A DNA stretch of 64,000 nt, taken from the NCBI GenBank assembly GCA_963924555.1, contig OZ004588.1, forward strand, positions 4,960,001 to 5,024,000, read 5' to 3'. Every line of letters starts with the position of its first letter. The first letter of the stretch is position 1. Under the pieces are notes generated by a model. It worked only from the letters and a program-made list of their open reading frames with translations, searched no databases and was not told where the DNA came from. This DNA comes from Crambe crambe. Taxonomy: Eukaryota > Porifera > Demospongiae > Poecilosclerida > Crambeidae. A program made the position numbers and the translations under genes. Positions 1-13,396 of this stretch are shown here, one piece after another.

Positions 1-147
1 GTCGGCGCTGCTCTTAAAGTTTCATCATTGACCTCACTACAGTCATCATACTTGCTTACCTTAGGATTATGTGTTCACTGTTTGTTTACCTTGGCATACA
101 ATAATTCACTTAAACCTTGGTGGTTGACTGTTCACTGTTTTCTTTAG

Positions 148-758
148 AATTCTAATGGTGATATACTGCTGGCTCTGACATATGACCCAACTCTATCTAC
201 AATCAAAGGGATACTGCTGAAAGCTACAAATCTTAAGAAACAAGATGTGGTTGGCTTGGCAGGTTCGCAGCTACGTATAAGAATAGAAATCTAGCTACTA
301 GCATGTGTACTATGGACTGAAGCTTGTCCCAAGTTGCAAGGAAGAACATTTATAATGGTTTTGTTAAAGTCAAAAGAAAAACAGTGATTTGTACTCTGGG
401 GAATTTCTGCATTTTTTTAATCATCATACCTAATATTTTAGATCCATATGTGAAGCTCCGGCTTTATGATGACAACAAGGTGATATGTAAGTGGAAATCA
501 AGTATCAAACGTAACACACTTGTTCCTATTTACAACGAAACATTCCAATTTGATATCCATGGGAGAGATATTGAGATTTTATCAATGGAGGTACTTGTCA
601 TGGACTATGATCGATTCTCAAGAGACGATATCATGGGTGTTTTGATGCTGGGAAGTAATGTGAAGAGACATTCTGAGGCCAGGCACTGGAAAGAGATGAT
701 TCTCCACCCAAACCAAAGCATAAGTCAGTGGCACTCATTAAGAAATGATAATAATTGA
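148..758 (+). CDS. Synaptotagmin-like protein, C-terminal C2B domain (partial, 5' end outside window)
   Basis: Two exons are visible: 148-262 (after TTTAG) and 442-758, ending in a TGA stop. They join in phase to give NGDILLALTY...KKQDVVGLADPYVKL...HWKEM...QWHSL, the hallmark order of a synaptotagmin C2B domain, including a polybasic strand (CKWKSSIKR) and the C-terminal WHxL motif used in vesicle docking. Calcium-ligand aspartates look present (KKQDVVG, ADPYVK, MDYDRFSRDD), so calcium-dependent phospholipid binding is plausible. The donor after 262 (GTTCGC) is weak. The N-terminus and C2A lie upstream of the window. The next gene has the same intron position in its C2B domain, so the two are probably tandem duplicates. 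Confidence 0.85.
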
Positions 759-1384
759 TCAACTTGTAATCATGCTGTCTGTTTAATGAATTTTTTTTTT
801 TTGTTGAGAAATGGTACATGTAAGAGCCCACTAATATAATTAATTTTATTCAATAGAGGCTATAATTATTATGATGTTGTAATTTGAGAAGGGATTGCTT
901 CAGGCAACATCTGGACATGGGGGAAAGCATAGCTAGCTAGGTGTTGTGTTTCACTATGCTGCAGTAAGGCCCTCCACACTAGTCTCCCTCTACACTAGTC
1001 TTACTAGTCTTGTAATTATAGAGCATTTGCAATGCATCCTTTTACCAGGCCATTTTGGTGCACAATTTGTATTATTCAATTGACATGTCAGCATTTATAT
1101 TGCTTGTTTAATATACTCATATACTGTGTACACAAGAAATCCTGCATTTTTAAATTAATTAATATGGCACTGATTTGTAACTTGAGCAATTTACATAGCT
1201 ACCATCGGGAATCGAAAGTATTCCAGGAAAAAAAAAATTGCACAATTGCAAGCTTGAGTGCCTAGCTAGTGCGCATGACGTGCGCGTGGGCAGCGCTGAG
1301 GTTTATTAACTTCCTGCTCGATCCACTGGAATGTATACAGCAGCTTTCTTTCCACTGTGGAATAGGTGTACAAAGATCGGTCCG
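759..1384. other. Intergenic gap between the two synaptotagmin-like genes
   Basis: Nothing gene-like is seen. The stretch should hold the 3' UTR of the upstream gene and the promoter and 5' UTR of the next one. A short T-run at about 791-801 and TAGCTAG words occur. Confidence 0.5.
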
Positions 1385-4252
1385 ATGAGTGAAGGTGAGT
1401 ATTATTTTCCAATTGGTAATAGCTTACCTTTTGCTTAGCAAATTTACTACAGAACGGACAGGAAGAGTTCCTTGAAATATTAATAGGATAGCTAGAATGT
1501 AGAATTTTATAGCTAGCTATTGGTGATCCTTTTGAGCTGATGAGTATGAGTGATCCTAACTGTTTATTTTTCGGTATGCTAATACAATAGAAAACCATCC
1601 CTGTGATTGCTGTGTATGCAAGTGCTGTCCACAAGCTATTGTGAGAATTTGCTGCTGTTGCTGCCTTCGTTCCTCTGCCAGTAATAAGCAAGCTTATCCA
1701 CACATACAGTATGGACAACTCATTGAGAATGAAGATTCAGTGCCTACAAGTCGGCGATCTTCAATTGTTCCAATTGAGAAGATATTCAAACACCCTCAAA
1801 AATACCGTGAATTCTCACTTATTCCACATATTGATGAGAGCGAAGGAAACCAGGAGGTTGTCATGGAGCAGCCTCATTCAAACAATCTAAATCCCGATCA
1901 TGACGAAGTTGATGGCTACCCTTCATATGATGATGATGATCACTCACAAGATGGCAGAGAATCTTCATCTTATGGGCAGGAGTCAATTAGCTCTAGGACT
2001 TTCAACTCTTCACAGTTTGAAGGAATGGATGATGACATTGGAGCTGACATCGGGTTCATCGACTATGGATCGAGTGTGTATAGTGAACCTCCAGAAAGCA
2101 GCTTGATGCGAAGGCCAACCTTTGATAAAATCGAGCGCTCACCAGAAGCTACCCTCAAGAGAGATGTCAAACCAAGCTACAGCAACCCAGAGCTAATGAG
2201 ATTGCGATCTAACACTGAATCTTCTGTAAAGATGAAGTTGAAAGAACTTAAGCCGCCAAAGAGTCCAGAGTTACCTGGTGTTCATTTTTCCTTGTATTTT
2301 GATGAGGCCAAACATGCACTCATTGTCCATATAAACCAAGCAATTCACCTCCCGACAAACCGACCAATCGAATCAAGCAACCCATTCATCCAAGTCTACC
2401 TTCTTCCCACGAAGAGAGAAATTCAGGTTTCTCATGCCATCGAAAGAACACACAATCCCGTGTTTGATTGTGTTTTCAAGTTCAGCAAGCTGACACTGGA
2501 TGTTCTGAAAAGGCAAATGCTTGTCATGAGACTCTATCTGAACAATTTAAGTCACTTTATTGGGGGAGTTGTTTACGAAATGGAAGAAGCTAATGTACAT
2601 GGAGAAAAAATTGTTGTTAGAGTGTCAGAGTTTGATGAAGATGAAAGTCAGAAGGTAAGCAGGAGCTGATTAGGTAGTTAGCTAATGATCAAGAATGTAT
2701 GAGCACCAAAGAACTATTAATTTTGGTACCAGTTTGGGGTGGGGCTATGGTGGCTACAAGCATGTCAAAAGCTTCCAACAGCTTGTAGGTAGCTCTTATG
2801 GGAATAATGCAGACAAAGTTGACCTTCTTATAAAAATCTTGTATTGATTGCAGTACTAAATAATGTTAACGACCATGATGGTTCTCGCTAAAATCGCTAA
2901 ATTAATACCTGCAATTCGCACTTATAGAACATGTACATCTGTTGAACTCCATTTTGACCTTCTTGTAAAAATCTTGTATTGATAGCGGGTACTAAATAAT
3001 GTTAACAACCAAGATGGTTCTCGCTAAAATCGCTAAATTAATACCTGCAATTCGCACTATAAAACATGTACATCACTGTGAAGCCATTATTGTCATCAAC
3101 AGGAGACTGCATGGTCCCCACTGATTAGCTCCCAATAATTGTTAGTATGTATCTCTTGTAGGGTGTGGGTTAGCAGTCATGTGAGTGATCTCACCACTTC
3201 AAGGAAACTGGCTGGAAGTTATGCTACCCACATTCCCACCACAAAAATTGTAGCATAGCAATTATAGTGTCCAATGAGAATGTATTGCTCAGCTGCTGTT
3301 CACACACAATATCATATTGCTTACACAGTACAAACCTTGAAAGCGTGGTATGTAAAGGATGCTTAAGAATCACATAACAGCAGTGATCCTATACACAATT
3401 TACTTACTAGTTTTACCATAATGTATATAGGACTCATTCCAAGGAGATATCCTGATCAGCCTTTGCTATCAATCAAGAACAAGTGTCCTGGAAGTTTTGG
3501 TCTTAGAAGCTTCCAACCTTAAAAAGCAGGACATTCTTGGAATGCCAAGTAAGTTGTACTTTGGCAGTAAGCCACCTGGAAAATTACCCATTAAAGCATA
3601 GTCCATGCAACGCATAGTTAAGACTCACTCCATCTATGACAAAAAAAAATTTTTTTTTTGAAGACAGTGATTAGCTAGGTATGATTCAGAGAAAGTCTTC
3701 CCAGAAGAGGCGGCACTTGCTTCTACAGTACTAATGTACATTCCAAACCACATGACATTAAAGAAACAGCAAACATCTCAGATAAAGACTTAGAGAATGT
3801 AATTTGTGGCCTAATATGATTTTGTTGTTCCTGTAGATCTCTATGTGAAGGTAAACCTGGTCTATCGAGGACAACGAATGTCCAAGTGGAAAACCACCAT
3901 GAAGAAGAGCACCCTGAATCCAGTTTACAATGAACTCTGTGAAATAGACGTATCCACAATGAGTATCGAAGATGTTCAAGTGGATGTGGTTGTGATGAAG
4001 TATGACAGGTTTGGTCACAATGATGAAGTGGGGAGTGTTTCCTTTGGTGATGATGTGTCCCATAAATCAGGACAGGAGCATTGGAAGAAGATAATGGTGA
4101 CGACTAATGCTCCAATCAGCAAATGGCATGTTCTATCACCGCCAACTATTACTGCAGGGTCTGGAGCCTCTGTCTCTTCACGATCGCCACGGAGATCTCC
4201 AATGCACATTACTAGCTGTATGAGCATGACTCCATCTGGTATGCAACTGTAA
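1385..4252 (+). CDS. Synaptotagmin-17 (B/K)-like double C2 protein
   Basis: Four exons (1385-1394, 1591-2654, 3431-3548, 3837-4252) join in phase to 535 residues. The first exon codes only MSE plus one base and ends at GTGAGT. Exon 2 then opens with a dense cysteine cluster (CDCCVCKCCPQAIVRICCCCC region), the kind that is palmitoylated for membrane anchoring in SYT17/B-K in place of a TM helix. An acidic, Ser-rich linker follows. C2A spans about residues 229-357 and contains SSNPFIQVYLLP, close to the SNPYVKICLLP of vertebrate SYT17. C2B begins GDILISLCYQ and ends in HWKK...SKWHVL. C2A lacks the usual calcium-ligand aspartates (NPF for DPY; LYLNNLS for DFDRFS), and C2B has NLYVK for DPYVK, so binding is probably calcium-independent. 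Assignment to the SYT17 class is inference from the cysteine cluster and the NPF motif. Confidence 0.87.
2821..3090. repeat. Two-copy direct repeat, unit about 135 bp
   Basis: A segment starting GACCTTCTTATAAAAATC recurs with few differences at 2956 (GACCTTCTTGTAAAAATC), including the shared stretch GGTTCTCGCTAAAATCGC. It lies in the large intron before the C2B exons. Confidence 0.8.
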
Positions 4253-4499
4253 GACAACCAAGCACCACTCAATACATAGTTAGCTAATTGCCGACTTAAC
4301 CACAACTACATTCCAGTAATCTTTGGTACAGTATGTTTGCTATTGATAAAACATGGACAGCTGCAGATAATAAATAGTAAATATAACAGACAAGTAGGGA
4401 TGGCTGTGTGTGAAGTTCATAAACAAGAAAGCTACCCCTCCTAATTTCAATGACCACACCACATATAATATCAAGTTGGTTCCATAAAAACAAGGGGGC

Positions 4500-4539
<40 letters not shown>

Positions 4540-4729
4540 AGTTGGATACAAAGGGTAAAGGATAAAAGTTTACAGGAATTTTTTTTTGCATTGATGCATC
4601 AGCTCATGCAGAGTTGTATTGTGATAAATTTCAAAAAAGGACGATTAATAATTAGTTATGTTTGAATAGACCAAGTGGCAAACTGGCAATGAATGGAGGC
4701 TGTGACAAAAATGCTAGTCATACTATTAA
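4253..4729. other. Convergent gap between the SYT17-like gene and METTL13, with microsatellite
   Basis: The two flanking genes end tail to tail here. Apart from the CA microsatellite no feature is seen. Confidence 0.5.
4500..4539. repeat. (CA)n microsatellite
   Basis: An uninterrupted AC dinucleotide run of about 40 bp. Confidence 0.95.
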
Positions 4730-7700
4730 TTAAAAATAAGATGTGACGTTCAATTCTCTCTTAAGCCCACCACTAGACTCTGCAACCATCCTTGATAATC
4801 TATCTAAGCCTCTCTGCACATGGTTAGTGATCTGACAATTCATAAACACATTGAGTTCTCCGTCACTTTCTTTGACACCCTCAGACAACAGATTGCTCCT
4901 CTTCTTTGCACTGGTGAGACACACAATCACCTCTACCGGTTCATCAGGTGAAGAAAGATTCAAGAGAGTATAAAAGTAACTGTGGAGGTAGGTAAGGGCC
5001 TGAAATCTCATGCTCTTGTTCTTTGCTGAGAGTTTAATTACGTAGATGCCTACACAATAATGATTACAAAAGATGATATGCTAGAAAAAGTCATTAAATG
5101 GCTAAGTTTATTAGAGACATGGCATGAACAAAGTATATTGGGTAAGGAATGGCTAAGTGTGAATGGCTTCACCAAGTGTATTGGGTAAGGAATGGCTAAG
5201 TGTGAATGGCTTCACTAAGTGTATTGGGTAAGGAATGGCCAAGTCAGTAGTATCTAATATATCATGAATGAACAAATGAGCATATATATTAACAGCCAGG
5301 AAATATTCCATACAAATCACTATTATAATACTTAATAATATTATCGTCTTTAATTTTGATTAGAGAATTAAGCTTTATTATTATGGCCCCCCCTCCCCCT
5401 CCCCGCCACCACCATTCTGAACATTTTGAGCACCTCAGAAAGTCTATAGCTCAAATGGTTCAGGAGATACAGCTAAATTTCCAATAGTATGCCTGAAAGA
5501 AGTGGGTGTGGTCATTTCAGGCATTTCGCGAATTTGGCACACATCCCAACTTATTCTTTGGGGTCTACTATAGCCACTGACCTGTAGGATTTATCAATGA
5601 TTCACAAGCTTGCAATATGTCCTCATCTAGATATTTCTCAGGTGGACTGTTCATTTGAGTCTCAGATCCTCTAGAGTCCATGTCAATCACCACTACATCG
5701 TAATAACCTGTAAGGAATAAGCCAACACACCTATTACTATATTCTCTGCACCAAACATAATTCTTATCACATTTGTAATTGCAGTTTCTACTAATAGTAT
5801 AGTGTAACAGGTTGCATGCATCTCTTCCCCGATAGTGATACATATACTCTCATAATAACCTTTCTTTCCTGAAGCACAAGCCTCTTGAATGAACTTGATT
5901 CCATCCTCAACATATATTTTCAATCTTTCTCCTTGAGTACACTCGAACCACTTTTCAGCCAGTGAGACTACTGCAGGGTCCTCCTCCACAACTTCCATAA
6001 TTACCTGTAGTTAACACCATAATCACACATTGCTAACCATGCACATCAATAGGACACACATATCTCCTATTAATATGTAGTAGCATGGTTAGCTGTGGTA
6101 TCTGGGATTAATAGCATGAGTAATGCAGGGGTAATAATAGTACAAGGTGAAGCCGAGTGCATTATAAGTGCTATTTATCCCAAAATACCACAGCTAACCA
6201 TGCATGCTATCACATGCTAATAGTATGCTGTTCATAATAGCCAAAGTAGTATGCTTCTGGCTAACTTAGCCCATCAAAGAATGACTATTGCTCAAAGAAG
6301 TTAGCACAATGGGGAAGCTTACTGTTTGATCATAGTGATGTCAATGGAGCAAAAAAAAAAAAGAAGCTAGCTATACATGTATGCACTTGAAATTTCTGGT
6401 ATAATAGTCATTTAGGGCTATACATGCATGTTTCATGTGTATACTACTTATGGGAGGGAGTTACCTATTATATGCTCATTTGTATATAGTGAAGTAGTTG
6501 TATAGTCAATTATATACTGTAATAGTTGGCTGGGTGCTTGAAATCCTGCTCTGTGCTAAGTGTACATGAAAAACCACTTAGCTATATAACCGACTAAGTA
6601 GTGGCTACAAGAAAACTTACTAGCTAGCCACTTATTCCTAGCTTCCCAGTTGGACTTGATATGATATCTGATTACCAAATTAGTGTCTGCCTACAATTGA
6701 TCAGCTGGTATACCTCCAATATGGCTGACATAATCATAATTATAGCTTATTTTAGAAATTTTCCAAACCTAATGACAAACTGTGGTGATATTAACTATAT
6801 CATACTATCTCAACCATTGCACCATTATACTGATATAAACCTATCCATTGTACATTGTGGAAGTGCTTGGTGATGAAAACAGGTAGGGGTCCTCCCCCTA
6901 GTCCTATCAGTAGAGTATTGACAGTCCTCAAGTTAGAGTCATCTTCTTCCTCACAGAACTGAGAGAGAAAAGCAAGTGCTGAAACGATAGTATTGTGGCT
7001 GTCTGAGTTCAGGTGGGAGTAGTCCAACTCATAGGAAGGCAAGTCAGGTTCTGTATCTTTCTCCTTGGACGATTTGGAAACTGTAATATTATAAGTATAG
7101 AGAATCTGAGTAATTTGGCATAACCCGTTTTCTTAGAAGGGTACAGCTGTGCAATGCTTACCATTAACTTTCATTCATACAGAGAACTAAAAGGCATAAA
7201 AATGATACAGTATTGGTGTGGCAATGGTGTTTCATTCAATAAACCTCCTTTGGTTATTTCAGTGACTCTGCCAGTGACTTAATTGTGCAGTACAATACAA
7301 TCTAATGCACTACATATCTAAGGAGTGCTCTCTCTAAACAGTAAAGTATAAACTGCACACCTTAAACTGTTTACAGGGAACCTTCCTTTGATTATAAAGT
7401 ACACACTCGTTTTTGCAGTGCATGCATACCTGGAATCATATTCACTTCAGCTTGAGGCACGTTTGGAGATTCTAGGAAAATCAGTCTTCGCACTCTCTTC
7501 TTTTCTTCATTTTCACACTCTTCCATCACGTACTTGCCATTTAAAAGGGATGAGCCTTCATCCAGTGTCACTCGAGATCCAAGTTCATCCCCCAAACTAA
7601 GCACAGGATACTACACACAAGAATGTTTTTAAATAAGCATGTCACAGTGAGTTCAATATATAGCAGTACAATGGAACCTCTACAGGTTATTTTTTTTTCA

Positions 7701-10700
7701 ATTTGTACTAGCAGTATATGGTTTGGCTCTTAAAAATTAATGTCTCTAATAGGGAGGTTCTTTTGTATTGCGTCCTGAATATAGAGAGTCTGTCATAATA
7801 ACATGGAGTGCAAAAAGTCTTTATGGGATAAAACTTTGTTTGCAAAAACCTTACCCATGCACTTCCATAATAGCTATTGATCCCTTGGGCCATTCACTAT
7901 AACTTCCTCAATTTTTAAAACCAAATTTCACATTTAAAACATCGCAGCAGAGAGCTGATCACCCATTCTATGAGCTGGTTTTCGAAGTTTGAAGAATTGA
8001 GAAAGTTATGATGAATGAGCAAGGGCAAACATAAACAGTTGCCATAGTTCCAGTTGTGCGTGCATGCAAGTACTGTTCATCCATCCATATTGTAATAAAC
8101 ACGACAATCTGACTGATCACTGTTCATCCACAGCAGAGAGCTGACCTCCCACTCTATGAGCTGGTTTCACAGTGTTTTTACATGTGGACCCATCAACTTA
8201 AGTCATCTTTCTATGTTGATATAGCTAAACTAATGTTGTTCACTTGGAGCATAGCTATGCACATTAGCTCTTCAAGTATAAAGGTATGCAGCTATATTGG
8301 ATTATTCTTTGTACAGAATTCAAGGAATTTATATTCTAAAATAATATTATGACAGTTGACCACCGCCAGAATCACCCTTCACCCTATACCTGAAGATAGC
8401 TGGCCACATCAACCAGGAGAGTCCTACAAGCTAATAGTAGTTGTACAAGTAGCTGTAGCTAAACATGTACTTGCACATGATTTGCTTCCCAATACAGCAA
8501 TATACAGTCATATGAATAAGCTAATATATCCCAAAAAGAACCACAGGATTGTACAGAAGTGAGTAGCTACAACTTCACACCATGAATGAATAGGAATGGC
8601 TGCATAGTGTGTAAGTCCATACAAGGCACTAACAGGCACTGAATACCCTCTCCAAGATGCACATAGCTACAGAGCATACATGTAATAAAAAGAATATCAT
8701 GAAGTTGATTTAGGACAACATTTTTTTTTATGTTTTGGTTGGTTGAGATTCACCAAATCCGGCTGATTTCTCTTGTTAGCAGCTGCAGTGGTTCTCATCA
8801 TGTCCATGGTGATCATTTCAAAGGCTGTCTCCACATTGATGGACATCTTTGCTGATGTTTCAAGAAAAGGGATGCCCAACTCCTGTGCCAAGGCAGCACC
8901 TCTTTCTTTGTCTATCACTTTTTGGGCTTCTGCTATATCACATTTATTTCCTATTAGAATCTTTTTCACGCTGCTGGGGGCATTCACATGGATATCCTCC
9001 ACCCACCTGGAGATGTGAAGGAAGGACTGTGCATCGGTCAAGTCATACAGGAGAATAATGCCGTGAGCATTGCGGTAATATGACGTAGCAATGCTACGGA
9101 ACTGCTCCTGACCAGCTGTGTCCCACACTTGAAGTTTGACTCTCTTTCCCTCGATGTCTATTGTCTTGATCTTGAAGTCAATGCCAATGGTAGAGATGAA
9201 TGATGCATTGAAAGTATTCTCTGAATATCTCAGCAGTAAAGCTGTCTTGCCTACTCCACTATCTCCTATTAGTACTAATCTAAATAAAATATCATAAGTT
9301 GTCTTAGGGTAGGCAGCTCTATCATCTTCAGAGAGAGCCATTTTCACTTCTATAGACCACTCCAGCCTTGCTATAAAAACATCCAGGAACTGCAGTGTAG
9401 CAATGAGTATGATGTAATCATCAAAATACCAGCAGTTTAATTAACTGCAGGAAAAGGGTCCAAATAAGTATCATGCAATGAGGAAGCCTTCATAGAGTGT
9501 AGACATGTACTATTATTAGTATCAGCTCTTCCTGACTGCATCAGCAGCAAGAGGTGTGGAGAGGAACTGTCATATGACCGATGACACGTAACACCCTTTA
9601 CCTACAACTACTAGAGTTCAATGCCCCGCTGTAATAAGCATGTACTCGTTCAGCTGTAGTAAGCCTGTACTCGTTCAGCTGGTAAGCATCATTAATTTCA
9701 ACGCGTAAATTAATATTTTAGCATGTGCATCTATATCCGATAGGATCGAATTAACTGATAGCCTTTGGAGGTGGAGCTAGCATAGAGCACCAGCATTATG
9801 GAGCATCAGCATTATGGCTCCAAGAAAACGTAAGTATGCTAGCAAAATAATTATGTCGAATAAGCGCATATTTCAAGTTTTCAGAATTTTTGGCCCCAGA
9901 CATAGCTATCTATTGTGAATCCCAACCAATTGCTGCTGTACATGCACAGTGGGGCAATCATAAGTTTTGGAATCATCTAGGATTTCACACAGCAGTTTGG
10001 TTCATCTGATGATGGTAACGGAGGCTTAATTAAGTCTTCTTTCATGACACACTTTTCATCTGCCATGATCAGTCTCACTAATGTATCAAAAGCTTCATTG
10101 ATGTTGATATCAGCTTTGGTTGATGTTTCAAAGAAAGGCACATCATACTCCTTTGCAAAACTCTCCCCCTTTGCTTTATCCACAACTCTCCGATTCTCCA
10201 AGTCACATTTATTCCCTACCATCACTACTTTGACATCCTCAGGAAGACAGCTGGTTTTTATAGTGTTCATCCAGTAGGAAACGCTTTCAAAACTCTGTTC
10301 ATTAGTAATGTCATATACAATCAAAATGCCATTTGATTTCCTGAGAGAGAGACTTGTGATGCTGCGAAATCGTTCCTGGCCGGCTGTGTCCCACACTTGG
10401 ATCTTGACTACTCTTCCTTCGATTTCAGTGTACTTCACTTTCAAATCTATACCAACTGATGACACAGTCTGAACGAATACATTGTCTGTATACCTCAGTG
10501 CTGTTGCACTTTTCCCCACACCACTGTCCCCAATGAGGATCACTTTGAAGACATAGTCAAAATGTCGCTCTTGATCTGACATAGCTACTTGGCAGCTTTA
10601 ATGTCCAATCCTAACACTCAATTCTTATAGTCTATTGATGCTGTGACCTTTTCAGATGCATATTCACCTTTAGCTAATTCACCTTATACTAGCTAGCTAG

Positions 10701-13361
10701 ATACCTAATCATTACTCAATCAGCTAGTAGAATTGCAATATACAAAGCTCATGTATATATGGAAATAGGAAGCACATATAAGGGATATAGGAAGCACATA
10801 TAAGGGATATAGGAAATGGTCATAGTATTAAACTGATAGAGTATATAGACTGCCTTAAGTGGCTTGTCAGCTGAGACACCATCAATCAGTGGAGCCTCTC
10901 AATGTGAAAAATCACAAACAGACATGCAAACATAATGAAATAGATCACAGATATGTATACTGCAAAAATATTGTTATTTTTATAAATATACCTGTTAGGT
11001 AAAACTAATCATCGTTGAAATACCCCAACAGTTTTGTTACATTCACCAAAAATATAGTGTCATTTTGACAGATTAAGCAAAATAACAATTTCTCTTTTGC
11101 AGATCCTCGACTCATTATTATGGTTATGGCAGGTGCATAGCTATTAGCAAAAGAAAACGCTATTATTGAAGGAGAGTTTTCATATTCAACTGGCAATATG
11201 CACAACACTGAATGGTATAATGAAAGCATTGCTTACATATATACTGGTACTTGTTATCTAGTATTGGGCTCATTTTTATAACAGAATGAAAAGTTTCATT
11301 GAAGTGATACAGAATAGCTATTATTGACGGCAACATTTGGATGATGACTTTTCTTCTCTGCCAGAATGATCGGCTACATCTACCACTCTAGCTCTTGAGT
11401 GAACTCTTTCCCTAACTCCAATGAGTGCGTTAGAAGCAATCTTCTTGATGATAGCTTTCATGAGTATGTAAAAAGCATCATTAACACAGCAACCATCTTT
11501 CGCCGATACTTCCAAAAATTGCACACCTATATCTCTTGAAAGTTCCTTCCCCTTCTCTGTGGTGACCGATCTTCCTTCTTTTAAATCAACCTTATTTCCG
11601 ATCATCATATAGCTCACATTCTCCTGGGTTTGTTCTTTTAACCTCTCAACCCACCTGACAATATTTTCAAAAGAGTTCTGACTAGTGACATCATAGACAA
11701 ATATGATTCCGTCAGCTTTGCGACAGTATATTGGAGTTATGCTATTGAATCGTTCCTGGCCTGCCGTATCCCACACCTGTAGTTTCACTATCTTTTCTTT
11801 CACTCTCACAGTCTTCACTCTAAAGTCAATACCAATCGTCTTAATCAAACAATCCCTGAAATCATCCTCCGTATATCTTGTCAAAATGGCGGTTTTGCCT
11901 ACGCCACTGTCTCCTATTAAGACCACATTGAACTTATAGTCGTAGTCAGCACTTCTATCTAGATTAGACATATCTACAGAACTTAGTTTAGTTGCTGCAT
12001 CAGCATTCTATAATGAACTTATGCAGACATAGTTTCAATATTACTAGTCATGTGCCATTCCTATAAAAGGAGTCCAATTGTAAGCAGTGTAAAAGGACTT
12101 GCTGTAGTAATTAACAGGATACATCCCCACAATGCAAAAGTGACCACATAAAGACTGGGTGGCTATATATAATGTAGTACACACAAAATATCTGGGGAGG
12201 TACTAAGGTGGACTTCAGTGCGCTGGCCACACATGCCCACTTTGCCCTGACATTGTAGCTATAAAGCTTATGGAATGGTTAACATTATAAGGAGATATTA
12301 AGTACCAAGGGTAACTATAGCATAACAAACTAGCGTGAGTATGTGTGTGTATGTTTTTGGTGGGTGCACGTGTGTGCGTGTGCATGGGTATTTAAAACTA
12401 ACAAAAAAAAAACCGTGGTACATTCATAGATGGAATACAGCATTCCATTAGACTTCTGGAAACTAAGAGCAGTGACGTGATTGCAATTGTAAAAAAGCAC
12501 ACCAATAGACACTAGTATGGGGGGGGGGGGGGGGGGGGGGGGAATAACACCATATGGCTGGTAAAAAAAGTGGTAGATTGCCCCGAGTCATCATGATGAT
12601 TATTGGTGGATATAGCGCATGCTCATTAAATGTGGGTTGCTGACAACTAAAAAAATGCTCCATAATTTATCTTGAGCTATAGCTAGCTCATTTTTCGTTG
12701 TAATAATGAAGTGGAGCTGCCCCCTCTCTTCAATCCTGTATCTTGAATTCAACATGAAGTCGTGAGTGACTTTAATGATCCTTTCCAGCTATTTTATAAG
12801 ATGATGGTTGGAGATTTTGATCACCAAATTGCCCCCAATTAAATTCTCTGGTATTTTTCCTGGTCATATGGTACATGATACAAGGTCCAGGATCTGCAGA
12901 TTGTAACATGTCTAAACCTACCAGCTCTCTTACTTCTAAATAACAACAACAAAACAAACAAACAAACGGTAGACAGTGCTACAGCAATGAATTTATGCAT
13001 CATGGTTTACATAATAACTTTACACAATAACCTTTTTCTTCTTGGGCGCATTATGCTGAATCAGTTCCAATGCTTTGGCAGAGACTTCCTCCTTCACTGC
13101 ATCGAGAGAAGCATAGACATGACCTCGATGCAGGGTCACTACCACAAGACGCTCAAACCCAACCGATTCTGCCAGCTGCATCAGCCCAGCATCCACAGAG
13201 AACAACTCTTCCAATTCCCTGGCACAAGTATGCACAGATTCATAGTTCATAGTGGACACATAATTTTCCCAATTATAATCTCTCTCTCCCCATGAAAAAA
13301 AAATTACATACTGTACATAATATAAGTAACATTCATGGGAAGGATTTTTTTGTGATATTTG

Positions 13362-13396
<35 letters not shown>

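Noticed and set aside
4296-4665. Three open frames across the CA repeat at 4.5 kb
   Set aside because: Low-complexity translations of a microsatellite; no coding support.
5131-5241. CRISPR-like repeat array
   Set aside because: The 43-bp unit is a head-to-tail tandem repeat with no spacers, in an animal intron.
8356-8562. 68-residue + strand open frame in METTL13 intron 4
   Set aside because: No domain, no similarity recognised, no splice partner; length is expected by chance in this sequence.
9797-9850. Possible short + strand first exon (ATGGCTCCAAGAAAAC followed by GTAAGT)
   Set aside because: A good donor follows a short frame, but no downstream coding exon could be found before the next Rab gene.
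13362-13392. Poly(A) tail of a retroposed Rab
   Set aside because: The A-run is far from any Rab stop codon, and no flanking duplication or retroposed sequence precedes it.
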